Positions 27,916-36,646 of a stretch of 64,000 nucleotides of DNA are shown here, piece by piece. The DNA is taken from assembly GCF_011516825.1 (NCBI RefSeq), contig NZ_WOTA01000013.1, positions 1-64,000 on the forward strand. Reading direction: 5' to 3'. Below the pieces are notes generated by a model, which did not search any database, was not told where the DNA came from, and saw only the letters and a list, made by a program, of their open reading frames with translations. Every line of letters begins with the position of its first letter. The stretch's first letter is position 1. Position numbers and translations under genes: made by a program. Source of the DNA: Acetobacter oeni. GTDB lineage: Bacteria > Pseudomonadota > Alphaproteobacteria > Acetobacterales > Acetobacteraceae.

Positions 27916-29427
27916 ATGTCGCTCATGAAAACGACCAGGCTTTATGGGTATGCTGGTCAGACGGGTTCGGATCCGGGTTTCGGGTTATATAAAAACGCGG
28001 TCATGAACGGGGCGGCGCTGTATAAGGAAAACGGCCAGATCATTTCAGATTCTGCGTTTTTCAGGGGGGCTGACGGTTATCAGCTTCTTGGCGCCGGGGC
28101 TACGGCGACGGTGAATGTCCGCATTGCGCGGCGCATAGAGGAAGACTGTTTCTGGCTTGGGGAAATTGTCGGGCAATTCGGGCATTTTATTCTGAGTGCG
28201 CTCAGTCGGATATGGGCGCTGCATCGGGTGCCGCCGCATGTCAGGATCGCTTATTCCGGGGCGCCGGCTGAGGAACTGTTTAAGCAGGAATTCATAGCGA
28301 AAATATTTTCCGGGCTGGGGCTGACCGCGGATCGGTTTCTTTGTGTTGAGGGGCCGTGTGTTTTTGCGTCGGTTTATATTGCAGAGCCTTCGCTGAATGA
28401 GAATTACTCTGTCAGTGAGGCCTATAACAGGTCGGTGCGGGAGATTTTTTCGGTCGGTGGTCCGGTTGATGATTCTTTTGTTTATATCACGAAGCATAAG
28501 ATGCAGAGTGGAGTTTTATATATCGAGAATGAAGAGGAACTCTGCGGGTTTCTGGAAAAGAACGGTGTGAAATGCGTGGCGCCCGAGGAGCTGTCTTTTG
28601 ACGATCAGCTGAAATTCTGGGCGGGGCACAGGAAGTTTGCCGGTTTTTCCAGCTCGTCTTTTCACCTTTGCAATTTTTTCGGTTCGAAAGACATTATCCT
28701 GATAAATCGGGATTGCCATGCATCGAGCAATCAGTTGCTTCTGGATGCGTCCGGTTCAAACAGAACACTGCATCTGTTCAGTAATGATCTGGTTCAGCTT
28801 GGCAGATCTTATTATTTTGCGCTGCTTTGCAAAATCAGGGATGTGGAGGCGTTTGGCCGGTCGCTTTTATCCTGTATCGATAAATTCGGGAGCGGCGCTT
28901 TAACTGCGACTGCCATTCCGGATATGAGCCGGACGGTGAATCCGTCTGTTCTGAGAGATGAAAGTTTCGGCAACAACCTGTCCCGGGGCAGCAGCGCCTC
29001 GCAGAGTTCCGTTTATCATGAGGATGAGGGCAGGACCCGGACGCCGGAGGGTGTTCTCAGCGGGTATCTGACCGGAAGTTATCAGTGTCACACGGCTATT
29101 GAGGACAATCCGTGGTGGCAGACGGATCTTGGCGGTCTTTTTGATATCAATGAAGTCAGAATATACAACAGAACCGATCATCATGTGATTGCGATGCGGT
29201 GCAATGCTGTTTCGGTTGCCGTATCGGATGACGGGGTGAATTTTTCCGAGGTTCACAGGCATGACTTTGGGGGCGTGCCGCCAGGGGGTCGGGATGGCGA
29301 TCCTTATCGGTGGGTACCGGCTCAGACTGTGACCGGACGCCATGTGCGGATCACGATCCTGAGTCACACCTGTCTTCATTTCGATCAGGTCGAGATTTTC
29401 GGGCTGCCGCATGAAGTTTTATTGTGA
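27916..29427 (+). CDS. GT61-like glycosyltransferase fused to a discoidin (F5/8 type C) domain
   Basis: A 503-residue protein with two parts. The N-terminal 340 residues resemble DUF563/GT61 glycosyltransferases: a LGEIVGQFGHFILSALSRIW segment of the family type, a YITKHKMQSG-like core strand, and FAGFSSSSFHLCNFF in the place of the nucleotide-sugar site. From about residue 353 a discoidin domain follows, with SRGSSASQSSVYHEDEGRTR, the Trp-rich NPWWQTDLGG and a closing HVRITI strand. Such domains bind sugars or lipids. The ATG at 27916 has AGGAA seven bases upstream and is preferred to the open frame beginning at 27781. Local GC content looks lower than in the neighbours, which may mean acquisition. 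Target unknown. Confidence 0.72.
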   Translation: MSLMKTTRLYGYAGQTGSDPGFGLYKNAVMNGAALYKENGQIISDSAFFRGADGYQLLGAGATATVNVRIARRIEEDCFWLGEIVGQFGHFILSALSRIWALHRVPPHVRIAYSGAPAEELFKQEFIAKIFSGLGLTADRFLCVEGPCVFASVYIAEPSLNENYSVSEAYNRSVREIFSVGGPVDDSFVYITKHKMQSGVLYIENEEELCGFLEKNGVKCVAPEELSFDDQLKFWAGHRKFAGFSSSSFHLCNFFGSKDIILINRDCHASSNQLLLDASGSNRTLHLFSNDLVQLGRSYYFALLCKIRDVEAFGRSLLSCIDKFGSGALTATAIPDMSRTVNPSVLRDESFGNNLSRGSSASQSSVYHEDEGRTRTPEGVLSGYLTGSYQCHTAIEDNPWWQTDLGGLFDINEVRIYNRTDHHVIAMRCNAVSVAVSDDGVNFSEVHRHDFGGVPPGGRDGDPYRWVPAQTVTGRHVRITILSHTCLHFDQVEIFGLPHEVLL

Positions 29428-29561
29428 TGTCATGGTGGTGTACTGCCGCGTGACCCGGATGTCGTGCTCTGAGCCATAGTAATATTTTCAGGTTGTTTTT
29501 ATTTATATGATCCGGGCGGTCCGGGCCGTCCGTTTCGGAAGTGTTGCAGTCAGGGAAAAGA

Positions 29562-30803
29562 ATGAAGCGCAGAGAGATGTTCATCGGCGGGGCGGCTTTT
29601 GGCAGCTTTGCCGGTTATTCCACGAGGCGGTGGATTTCTCCGGCGGCGGCTACGGCGGAGTTGCCGGGGCAGGCTGTGACTGCGGCACATCTTCGTTCCT
29701 TTCGGGCACGGGCGGATCAGATCACTGACATTAAGGTTTGTCTGCGCCCGTTTCGTGCGGCGGGTCCGCGTCTTGATGCGGAACGCTTTGGCGACAAGGT
29801 TGTCATTCACAATTACGGGCATGGCGGGAGCGGCTGGTCGCTGTCCTGGGGCTCCGCGAACATTGCCGTTGGCAACGCCGCGACGACGCAGCAGAAAAAG
29901 CTGGCTGTGGTTGGCTGTGGAATTATCGGTCTGACGTCTGCACTTATCGCGCAACGTGCCGGTTTTGAGGTGACGATTTACACACGTGATCTTCTGCCGC
30001 ACACGCGTTCGGTGCGGGCGAACGGAAGCTGGACGCCGGACTCCCGTATTGCGCTGACGGAGCAGGCCGGCCCGCAATTTCCGGATTTATGGGAGCAGAT
30101 GGCGCGTTATTCCTGGGCGACTTATCGCGATTATCTCGGGCAGCCGGGGAATCCGATTATGTTTCTGGATAATTATTCCCTGTCCGACCTGCCCTCTCAG
30201 GCGCGTCCGGAGGAAGGGGTCGATCCTGGTCAGCCGACATTTGCATCCACGGGCCGGCCGCAGCAGAGCGCGGAATTCGCGGCCTGGCCGGAGCGGATAA
30301 AGGACATTATTCCGGCGGCTGTTCCGATATCGGGAAGCGACAATCCCTTTCCGGGACTACAGGTTCGTCGACATTCACTGATGATTTATAATTTCGGGGC
30401 ATATGGACATTTGCTGCTCTCTGAATTTTTCCAGGCCGGGGGGCGTGTTGTCATAAGGGAATTTCATACGCCGGCGGATTTCAAAACCATTCCTGAGCAT
30501 ACGATTATTAACTGTCCCGGCTATGCGGCGCGGGACCTGTGGAACGATCAGTCCCTTATTCCGGTGCGCGGCCAGACGGCCTGGCTCCCGCCTCAGCCGG
30601 ACATTGCGTATGGCCTCGCTTATCGGGGGGCTGCGATGTTGTCGAAGTCTGACGGGGTAATGGTGCAGGGTTTTGATCTGGATCATCTTGGTGAGATGAC
30701 GGGAGTCGGAAACTCGTTTGAGCATCCGGACCGGACTGAAGCTGAGCGTGCGATCGGTATTTTTGCTGATCTGTTCGATCGGTTTCCGGCGGTGAAGGGA
30801 TGA
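29562..30803 (+). CDS. Tat-type FAD oxidoreductase, D-amino-acid-oxidase modules in permuted order
   Basis: FAD enzyme of 413 residues related to D-amino-acid oxidase. It opens with a twin-arginine-like signal (MKRREMFIGGAAFGSF), so it may be exported folded. Residues 60-105 carry LRPFRAAGPRLD and HNYGHGGSGWSLSWG, elements that lie at the C-terminal end of standard D-amino-acid oxidases. Here they precede the FAD-binding VVGCGIIGLTSALIAQRAGF (about 116-135). The C-terminal half holds PVRGQTAW and the FEHPDRTEAERA segment. The ATG has AGGGAAAAGA upstream. Its stop overlaps the cytochrome c start as ATGA, so the two are coupled, suggesting that electrons go to cytochrome c rather than oxygen. 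Substrate unknown; D-amino acids are the obvious guess. Confidence 0.78.
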   Translation: MKRREMFIGGAAFGSFAGYSTRRWISPAAATAELPGQAVTAAHLRSFRARADQITDIKVCLRPFRAAGPRLDAERFGDKVVIHNYGHGGSGWSLSWGSANIAVGNAATTQQKKLAVVGCGIIGLTSALIAQRAGFEVTIYTRDLLPHTRSVRANGSWTPDSRIALTEQAGPQFPDLWEQMARYSWATYRDYLGQPGNPIMFLDNYSLSDLPSQARPEEGVDPGQPTFASTGRPQQSAEFAAWPERIKDIIPAAVPISGSDNPFPGLQVRRHSLMIYNFGAYGHLLLSEFFQAGGRVVIREFHTPADFKTIPEHTIINCPGYAARDLWNDQSLIPVRGQTAWLPPQPDIAYGLAYRGAAMLSKSDGVMVQGFDLDHLGEMTGVGNSFEHPDRTEAERAIGIFADLFDRFPAVKG

Positions 30804-31261
30804 GGCCGATGGCATCGAAGTCCCTTTATGCGGCGATGGCTGTGCTTGTGGTTTCCGCTGGCGTGTCAGAGGCGCGTCCGATGCCAGCTTCACGCATATC
30901 TGCTTTGCCGGTTTATACGGTCGGGCAGGCTCAGGCCGGCGGTGAGCTTTATAAAGCGGCGTGTGCGATGTGCCACGGGACGCATCTGGAGGGAACATTT
31001 GATGTGCCGGCGCTGCGGGGTCGCTTTGTCACGAACTGGGGCGATGCGCCGCTGTCGCAGCTCAGCAGTTACATTCGAAGGGCGATGCCTCTGATGGCGC
31101 CGGGGACTCTGTCGGAAGAAGATACTGCGGCTCTTGTGGCGTTTCTGTTGCAGCAGAATGGCGGCGTTGAGGCAGGGAAGACCGCCCTGCCCTCTTCCGA
31201 GGCCGGTTTGCGGCGCATGGTCTTTCCGGTTGTTTCTGTGGCGGCGAGGCCGCGACGGTAA
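30800..31261 (+). CDS. Periplasmic c-type cytochrome
   Basis: Small exported cytochrome c of 153 residues. After a signal peptide (cleavage near VSEARP) the haem site CAMCH lies at residues 55-59, and MPLMAPGTLS near 96-105 offers the methionine axial ligand, as in class I cytochromes c. It starts in an ATGA overlap with the FAD oxidoreductase stop, a sign of coupled translation. It is probably the electron acceptor of that enzyme, handing electrons to the respiratory chain. A short Arg-rich tail follows the domain. Confidence 0.88.
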   Translation: MRPMASKSLYAAMAVLVVSAGVSEARPMPASRISALPVYTVGQAQAGGELYKAACAMCHGTHLEGTFDVPALRGRFVTNWGDAPLSQLSSYIRRAMPLMAPGTLSEEDTAALVAFLLQQNGGVEAGKTALPSSEAGLRRMVFPVVSVAARPRR

Positions 31262-31535
31262 CTGGCAGAGCGTTTTATGGTTTTCGGAATGGAGTCATGC
31301 CGGATCGGGCCGCGCGAAGTCGCGGAGATGGCCGGGAAAGCGGAGGAATACTTACGTTTATCGCGTCGATTTTGTGTATTAACGAAAATATAACGTTTCG
31401 ATCTTTAATGTATTCCGTTAATTTTTCATTACTCAAAAGTTAATTATCACAATTTCTTCGCCGATATTTACTATTTAATATTCTGCATGTTACATCTGAA
31501 TGCAGGACCAGTCTTTGATACGTTGAGGTATTAAC
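31262..31535. promoter_or_regulatory. AT-rich leader upstream of the Ser/Thr-rich repeat protein
   Basis: No gene is apparent. From about 31360 to 31500 the DNA is strongly AT-rich with several TTAAT-like motifs, and a short dyad (CTGCAT / ATGCAG) lies just before the start. It probably contains the promoter of the repeat protein; the composition is like the leaders at 13430 and 19600. Confidence 0.45.
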
Positions 31536-32741
31536 ATGGTAACGACTACAAATGACACGCTTACAACGCTCGTCCTGAATGGGTCTTCTTCCACGACTCT
31601 TCAGTCCGGTTATCAGTATATTGTTCTGAATACCGGAGCCGGCGCTGCTAACGTGTCCGCTTATAACAATGACTCACTGTATGTTATTGGCCAGACAGAT
31701 GTGACGCTTAACGGGTATGACACTACTGTAAGCTATGCTTCTGGCAGCGATGGCAGCACCATTAATATTTCCGGCTATGACAATACCGTCACTAACTTTG
31801 ACGGTACGGTTAATGCAGGTAATGCCATCTTTAATACGTTTGTGGACTCGACCGGCACGTTCACGACCGGCGCCTACACGAGCTATGTCGATTCGAGCGG
31901 AACGATCGATTCCGGCGCAAAGTCACAGTTCTCGAACTGCACCGGCACGGTTACGACGGGTTCTGATTCGGTCTTTAACGTATTTAAAGACGGTACGATC
32001 AATTCCGGCATCAAGACCATCGCCAGCGAGATCGACGATTCCAACGTAACGGTTGGTCGTAACAGCACGATTGCCACGCTGAATTCAGACACGCTGACCA
32101 CGACCGGCACGGGCGTGACTGTCGGGGCTCTGGACAATTCCGAGGTTAACTACACCACGGACAGCAGCGGCAGTTTCACCAGCGGTGGCTGGGGTAATTT
32201 CTCGGTGACGGGGTCCATTCAGGGGACTGACTACATTCAGGGTCAGACCGTTTCCATCAGCTTTGGCACGATGGACCAGAGCGCTGTTCTGCATCTCGAT
32301 ACATTTGGTAACGGCTCAACGGTTCAGGGCGGAACCGGCAACCAGTCAGTGGATCAGACTGGCACAGGTTCGATGACCTTCATCAGTGCCAACTCCAACT
32401 CCGACGGTGTATTTACTGCAACGGGTGGCACGGGCAAGGACACGTTCGAGGCTGTCAGCAGCATGACGATGACGGGCGGAACCGGCGGTGCCAACACTTT
32501 TGACATCATCAAAAGTGCTGCCGGTGCTACCGATGTCATCAAGGACTTCACTGCTGCCGCCAGCAATAAGCTGGAACTCTCCGGCTTTGGTCTGACGCAG
32601 TCCAGCTTTGCGACCATCCTTGATAACGCGACGGTTTCTTCTGCGGGTCTGACGCTGGCGATCAGCAGCAACACCAGCGTGACGCTGGCTGGCGTGACGG
32701 ACAAAGCGGACCTGACGTCCGCCAACGTCTCTCTTTCCTGA
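31536..32741 (+). CDS. Ser/Thr/Gly-rich repeat protein with RTX-like C-terminus
   Basis: Unrecognised protein of 401 residues, probably secreted or surface-bound. It is very rich in Thr, Ser, Gly and Asn and has a single Cys. The body is made of short irregular beta-repeats (SSGTIDSGAKSQ, CTGTVTTGSDSV, FKDGTINSG). Near the end, GGTGKDTFEAV (about 298) and GGTGGANTFDII (about 314) are followed by DVIKDFTAAASNKLELSGF, which resembles the C-terminal part of type I-secreted serralysin/RTX proteins. There is no N-terminal signal peptide, consistent with that route. GAGG lies seven bases before the ATG and a strong terminator follows, so it is a single-gene unit. Adhesin or S-layer-like roles are guesses. 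Confidence 0.7.
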   Translation: MVTTTNDTLTTLVLNGSSSTTLQSGYQYIVLNTGAGAANVSAYNNDSLYVIGQTDVTLNGYDTTVSYASGSDGSTINISGYDNTVTNFDGTVNAGNAIFNTFVDSTGTFTTGAYTSYVDSSGTIDSGAKSQFSNCTGTVTTGSDSVFNVFKDGTINSGIKTIASEIDDSNVTVGRNSTIATLNSDTLTTTGTGVTVGALDNSEVNYTTDSSGSFTSGGWGNFSVTGSIQGTDYIQGQTVSISFGTMDQSAVLHLDTFGNGSTVQGGTGNQSVDQTGTGSMTFISANSNSDGVFTATGGTGKDTFEAVSSMTMTGGTGGANTFDIIKSAAGATDVIKDFTAAASNKLELSGFGLTQSSFATILDNATVSSAGLTLAISSNTSVTLAGVTDKADLTSANVSLS

Positions 32742-32790
32742 ACGAACCGGCCGTTTTCGGGTCCTGCGGCTCTGACAGTGTTAAGAGTTG

Positions 32791-32824
32791 AAAAGGGGGT
32801 GGCCTTCGGGCCGCCCCCTTTTTT
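32791..32824 (+). terminator. Strong intrinsic terminator
   Basis: A 10-bp stem (GGGGGTGGCC / GGCCGCCCCC, one G-T pair) is closed by a TTCG tetraloop and followed by six T; A-rich bases before the stem extend the pairing. It ends the Ser/Thr-rich repeat gene and faces the end of cfa on the other strand. Confidence 0.92.
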
Positions 32825-32854
32825 GTTTCAGGGAGGCCGGAAGCAGACCGCTGA

Positions 32855-34108
32855 TTATACGGATTGCTGTTCCCCCTGCCCTTCCGGGCTCCGGGGTTTA
32901 CGGCCGTTTTCGGCTTCGGTGATATAATCGCGGGTGAGCGGGACGGCGCTCTGGGAGCGGGTGATCTGGAGCTGGAAGTTCATGTGGCCCTGGACGAGAA
33001 AAGAGAGTTCGGCGCCGGCGAGATAGAACTCGAACATGCGGCAGAAGCGTTCGTCGTAGAGGGCTTTGGCTTTGTCGCGGTTTTTCGCGAAGCGGTCGCG
33101 CCAGATGGCGAGGGTTTTTGCGTAATGAAGGCGAAGGATTTCACAATCAGTGACCCAGAGACCGGTGGGTTCGATGGCGGCGAAGGTTTCGCTGAGGCTG
33201 GGCGAGTAGCCGCCTGGGAAGATGTATTTATCGATCCACGGGTTGGTGGTGCCGGGGCTGTCGTTACGGCCGATGGAATGGATCAGGGCGATGCCGTCTT
33301 CTGTGAGTGTATCACGGACTTTTTCGAAGAAGGTCTGGTAGTGGCCGATGCCGACATGTTCGAACATACCGACGGAGACGATGCGGTCGTAACGTGTCAG
33401 GACATTCCGGTAGTCCATCAGTTCGAAGCGGACACGGTGTGAGAGACCGGCGGCCTCGGCGCGGGCGCGGGCGATGCGGAGCTGTTCGGCTGAGAGGGTG
33501 ATGCCGGTGACGGTGGCGTCGTATTCCTTTGCGAGGGTCAGGGCCATGCCTCCCCAGCCGCACCCGATATCGAGCACGGAGAGATTCGGGCGGTTAAGGA
33601 GCAGTTTCGCGGCGATGTGGTGTTTTTTGGCTTCCTGAGCTTCGTCGAGCGTTTCGGTGCCGGTTCGGAAGTAAGCGCAGGAATACTGCCGGTCTTTATC
33701 GAGAAAGAGATCGTAGAGCGGTTCACCGAGATCGTAATGGTGGGCGACGTTTTTACGGGAGCGGGATTCCGGGTTGAACTGGATTTTCTTACGGCGGAGG
33801 TAGCGGGCGGCGGCGGCGAGGGATTCGCCGATATGGCCGGCGGACATGGTGTTGAGCATGAGGACGTGCAGCAGGTCGTAGAGGGTGCAGTCTTCGGGGA
33901 TGATGGTGCCGTCCATGTAGGCTTCGCCGAAACCGAGCCCGGGATTGAGAAGCAGGTTGCGTTCGGCGGCGGCGGTTGTCAGGCGCATGGCGGCGTGGGG
34001 ACCGGGTTCGGCGCCGTGGTAGTGCGCTGTTGAGCCATCGGCGTAGGTGACGTCCAGAGAACCGCATGAAATGAATTTTCCGAGGACGTAATCGACCGGC
34101 TTTTTCAT
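32855..34108 (-). CDS. cfa: Cyclopropane-fatty-acyl-phospholipid synthase
   Basis: SAM-dependent enzyme that converts unsaturated acyl chains of membrane phospholipids to cyclopropane fatty acids, usually as acid and stationary-phase protection. The 417-residue product has the lipid-binding N-terminal part, the SAM motif VLDIGCGWGGMAL (about 178-190), and family active-site segments YSCAYF, MFEHVG and DKYIFPGGYSPS. The cysteine, glutamate and tyrosine expected there are all present. It is a single gene with the repeat protein convergent on one side and the cobQ remnant beyond its start. Confidence 0.95.
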   Translation of the reverse strand: MKKPVDYVLGKFISCGSLDVTYADGSTAHYHGAEPGPHAAMRLTTAAAERNLLLNPGLGFGEAYMDGTIIPEDCTLYDLLHVLMLNTMSAGHIGESLAAAARYLRRKKIQFNPESRSRKNVAHHYDLGEPLYDLFLDKDRQYSCAYFRTGTETLDEAQEAKKHHIAAKLLLNRPNLSVLDIGCGWGGMALTLAKEYDATVTGITLSAEQLRIARARAEAAGLSHRVRFELMDYRNVLTRYDRIVSVGMFEHVGIGHYQTFFEKVRDTLTEDGIALIHSIGRNDSPGTTNPWIDKYIFPGGYSPSLSETFAAIEPTGLWVTDCEILRLHYAKTLAIWRDRFAKNRDKAKALYDERFCRMFEFYLAGAELSFLVQGHMNFQLQITRSQSAVPLTRDYITEAENGRKPRSPEGQGEQQSV

Positions 34109-34242
34109 GAATATCCTCTGCCCTCATCTGTATCTGCGAATGGTGACATCGTTTTAGGGCAGGGTGTCCGGGCGCGAAACACTTCGGAGTTATTTTATAT
34201 TGTGGTTTCCTGATCTGAACGGACCGGGATTATAAAGCGTGT

Positions 34243-34946
34243 GCTGGCTGGAGGGGGCTGGGACTTGTGCCATGGCCGGGCGCGGCACGGCGGCTTCCGG
34301 CCGGGGATGCGATTGTTCTGGAAAGGGGCACGGGTTTATCGCGGCGCCGGTGTGTGATGGCGTGCCTTCTTCTGCCGCATAGCGCGAATTTCGACGATCT
34401 TGATCCGCTGAAGAATGAGCCGGAGATTGAGGTGGTTATGGTGCTGCCGGGACCACCTGTTCCGCGCGATGCGGCGCTGATTATTCTCCCCGGTTCAAAA
34501 TCTGTTGTCAGTGACATGAAGTTTTTGCGTCGGGAGGGATGGGATATCGATATTCCGGCTCATCATCGGCAGGGCGGGCAGATACCGGGGATTTGCGGCG
34601 GTTAATCAGATGCCGGGCTGCCGGATTGCCGACGCTGAGGGGCTTGAGGGAGAATCGGAAGCGGTTCCCGGGGCTCAGGCTGCTGGATATTGAGACCCGG
34701 TTTGGCTGGTCAGAAAGTGCTGAAACGGGTGGCCGGGGCCGGGCCGGGGGCTGAGTTCGCGAGTTATGAAATTCATGTGGGGAAAGAAGAGCGGCGTGGA
34801 GATGTTCGTCCGTTCGCGTGGCTGGGTGTGCGGAGTGATGCTGTGGATCATGACATGACATGGTCGTGGATACGGCGCCGGACGGGATTGCTGTGGCGCT
34901 GGAGCGGAGCGTCGATCCGGATGCTTTGCTGACGCTGGCGCGATGA
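34243..34946 (+). pseudogene. cobQ: Remnant of cobyric acid synthase
   Basis: Only the C-terminal half of a CobQ/CbiP-like amidotransferase can be traced, broken into several frames. Recognisable pieces in order are LPAGDAIVLERG, then PHSANFDDLDPL and IILPGSKSVVSD in one frame up to PGICGG, where a stop follows. Next come GLRLLDIETRF in another frame, FASYEIHVGK in a third, and the end APDGIAVALERSVDPDALL in yet another. At least three frameshifts and a missing N-terminal half mean that it cannot be functional. Intact CobQ amidates the side chains of adenosyl-cobyrinic diamide in cobalamin synthesis. Confidence 0.85.
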
Positions 34947-34971
34947 AAATCCCCTGGGATGTTGCGGGCAC

Positions 34972-35003
34972 AAAAAAACCCCGGAAGATTGTCTTCCGGG
35001 GTT
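34972..35003 (-). terminator. Intrinsic terminator of the rpsF-rpsR-rplI operon
   Basis: A perfect 12-bp stem (AACCCCGGAAGA / TCTTCCGGGGTT) with a 3-nt loop is followed on the minus strand by seven T counting the two in the stem. It lies 28 bases past the rplI stop codon. Confidence 0.93.
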
Positions 35004-35030
35004 CTTGCAGACCTGAAAGTAAAGCTGCCG

Positions 35031-35615
35031 TCAGACGGCGGCTTCGCTTTCGGCAGGGGCTTCCGCCTCTGTGCCTTCTTCCGCGTCGTCGGGAACGGGA
35101 AGCTCGTATTCGTCTTCCTCTGTGCCGATGACTTCGCCTTTGGCCTGACGTTCGGCTTCTTCGGCGGAGCGGGCGACGTTGACGCGCACATGGATCGCGA
35201 CTTCCGGGTGCAGATCGACGCGGACGTCGTACAGACCCAGGGTTTTGATCGGATGCGGCAGGAACACCTGGCTCCGGGTGACGGTGAGACCGGCATCCGT
35301 GGTGGCCTGAGCGATGTCGCGGGTGGACACCGATCCGTAAAGGTTGCCTGCGTCGCCGGCCTGACGGATCAGGACGACGGTGAGGCCTTCCATACGCTCG
35401 GAGAGACGCTCGGCCTCTTCGCGACGCTTGATGTTGGTGGCCTCGAGCTGGGCGCGCTCACGGTCGAAACGCTCGCGGTTGGCGGCGTTCGCGCGGATGG
35501 CCTTGCCCTGTGGCAGGAGAAAGTTACGGGCATAACCCGGCTTTACCTTCACGAGTTCGCCCATCTGACCCAGATGTTCGACGCGCTGAAGGAGGATTAC
35601 TTCTGTAGCAGCCAT
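35031..35615 (-). CDS. rplI: 50S ribosomal protein L9
   Basis: Large-subunit protein that binds 23S rRNA at the base of the L1 stalk. The N-terminal domain is typical ([33 protein letters not shown]). It is followed by the long connecting helix and C-terminal domain ([26 protein letters not shown]). At 194 residues it is longer than the roughly 150 of Escherichia coli owing to an acidic Glu/Ala-rich tail, common in alphaproteobacteria. It is the last gene of the operon, 13 bp after rpsR and before a strong terminator. Confidence 0.97.
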   Translation of the reverse strand: MAATEVILLQRVEHLGQMGELVKVKPGYARNFLLPQGKAIRANAANRERFDRERAQLEATNIKRREEAERLSERMEGLTVVLIRQAGDAGNLYGSVSTRDIAQATTDAGLTVTRSQVFLPHPIKTLGLYDVRVDLHPEVAIHVRVNVARSAEEAERQAKGEVIGTEEDEYELPVPDDAEEGTEAEAPAESEAAV

Positions 35616-35628
35616 GATATGCCTCTCC

Positions 35629-35904
35629 TCAGCCTACGACGTAGGGCAGCAGGGCGAGGAAACGGGCGCGTTTGATGGCCTGGGCCAGCTCGCGCTGCTT
35701 CTTCGCGGATACCGCGGTGATACGGCTCGGGACGATCTTGCCGCGCTCGGACAGGAAGCGGCTGAGCAGCCGGACATCCTTGTAGTCGATCTTCGGCGCA
35801 TTGGGGCCGGAGAACGGGCAGGCCTTGCGGCGACGGTAGAACGGACGGCGCGCACCGACGGCGGTGCGACGGCCGGCCGGATTGACTTCGGTTGTGTCGG
35901 ACAT
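35629..35904 (-). CDS. rpsR: 30S ribosomal protein S18
   Basis: Small-subunit platform protein that pairs with S6. The 91-residue product has the conserved core [28 protein letters not shown] and the basic [20 protein letters not shown]. It begins 6 bp after the rpsF stop and lies between rpsF and rplI, the usual order. Confidence 0.97.
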   Translation of the reverse strand: MSDTTEVNPAGRRTAVGARRPFYRRRKACPFSGPNAPKIDYKDVRLLSRFLSERGKIVPSRITAVSAKKQRELAQAIKRARFLALLPYVVG

Positions 35905-35910
35905 GTGACC

Positions 35911-36381
35911 TTACTCCGCTTTCGGCTCTGGGTTTTCATCACGAGCGCGATATTCCTCGCGATCGTCATAAGAGCGGCGTGTACGGCCGCTCTCGAACCG
36001 GCCGGAAGGCTTCGGGCCACGGAAATTGCCACGATCACCGCGATCGCCGCGGTCATCGCCCTTGCGGGACAGAACCGGAGACGGGGTGTCGTCGATTTCC
36101 TCAACGCGCAGGGTGAGCACGCGCAGGACGTCTTCGTTCAGGGCGAGCTGACGCTCGACTTCCTTCAGAGCAGGCGCGGTCGCATCGAGGCCGAGGAGCA
36201 TGTAATGCGCCTTGCGGTTCTTCTTGATGCGGTAGGCCAGGGAGCGAAGGCCCCAGTATTCCTGCTTTTTGATGGAGCCGTTCTCACCTTCGAGGTATGT
36301 TTTGATACCTTCGGCGATGGCTTCAACCTGCTGCTGGTTGATATCGTTACGTGCGATCAGCACGGTTTCATACAAGGGCAC
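35911..36381 (-). CDS. rpsF: 30S ribosomal protein S6
   Basis: Small-subunit protein binding 16S rRNA together with S18. The 156-residue product shows [14 protein letters not shown], the [18 protein letters not shown] core and a long Arg/Asp/Gly-rich tail ([12 protein letters not shown]), longer than in gammaproteobacteria. The start is GTG, fixed by GGAGGG seven bases upstream. It is first in the rpsF-rpsR-rplI operon. The 265 bp before it contain no other gene and should hold the operon promoter, although no consensus pair is obvious. Confidence 0.96.
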   Translation of the reverse strand: MPLYETVLIARNDINQQQVEAIAEGIKTYLEGENGSIKKQEYWGLRSLAYRIKKNRKAHYMLLGLDATAPALKEVERQLALNEDVLRVLTLRVEEIDDTPSPVLSRKGDDRGDRGDRGNFRGPKPSGRFESGRTRRSYDDREEYRARDENPEPKAE

Positions 36382-36646
36382 TGTGTATCCCTCCGGATTG
36401 CTTCAACCCAGACCATTGCGAACCGTTCCGCGAATGGTGCGCTGTCTCCGGCATATGAATCCGGGGACATATTGCGCGACGGGTATAGCCGGGAGCGATG
36501 CCGCGCGCCCGGCAGGGAAGATGCGGCATGAAGCACGGATGGCGGAGGAAAGCAAGCGGCGACGGGTGCTGCCCGGCGGGAAAGACCTGAGCGGCGGAAA
36601 AGCGATCGCGCCGGCATCTGCCCGGAAGAGGCCCGGACGTTCGTCC

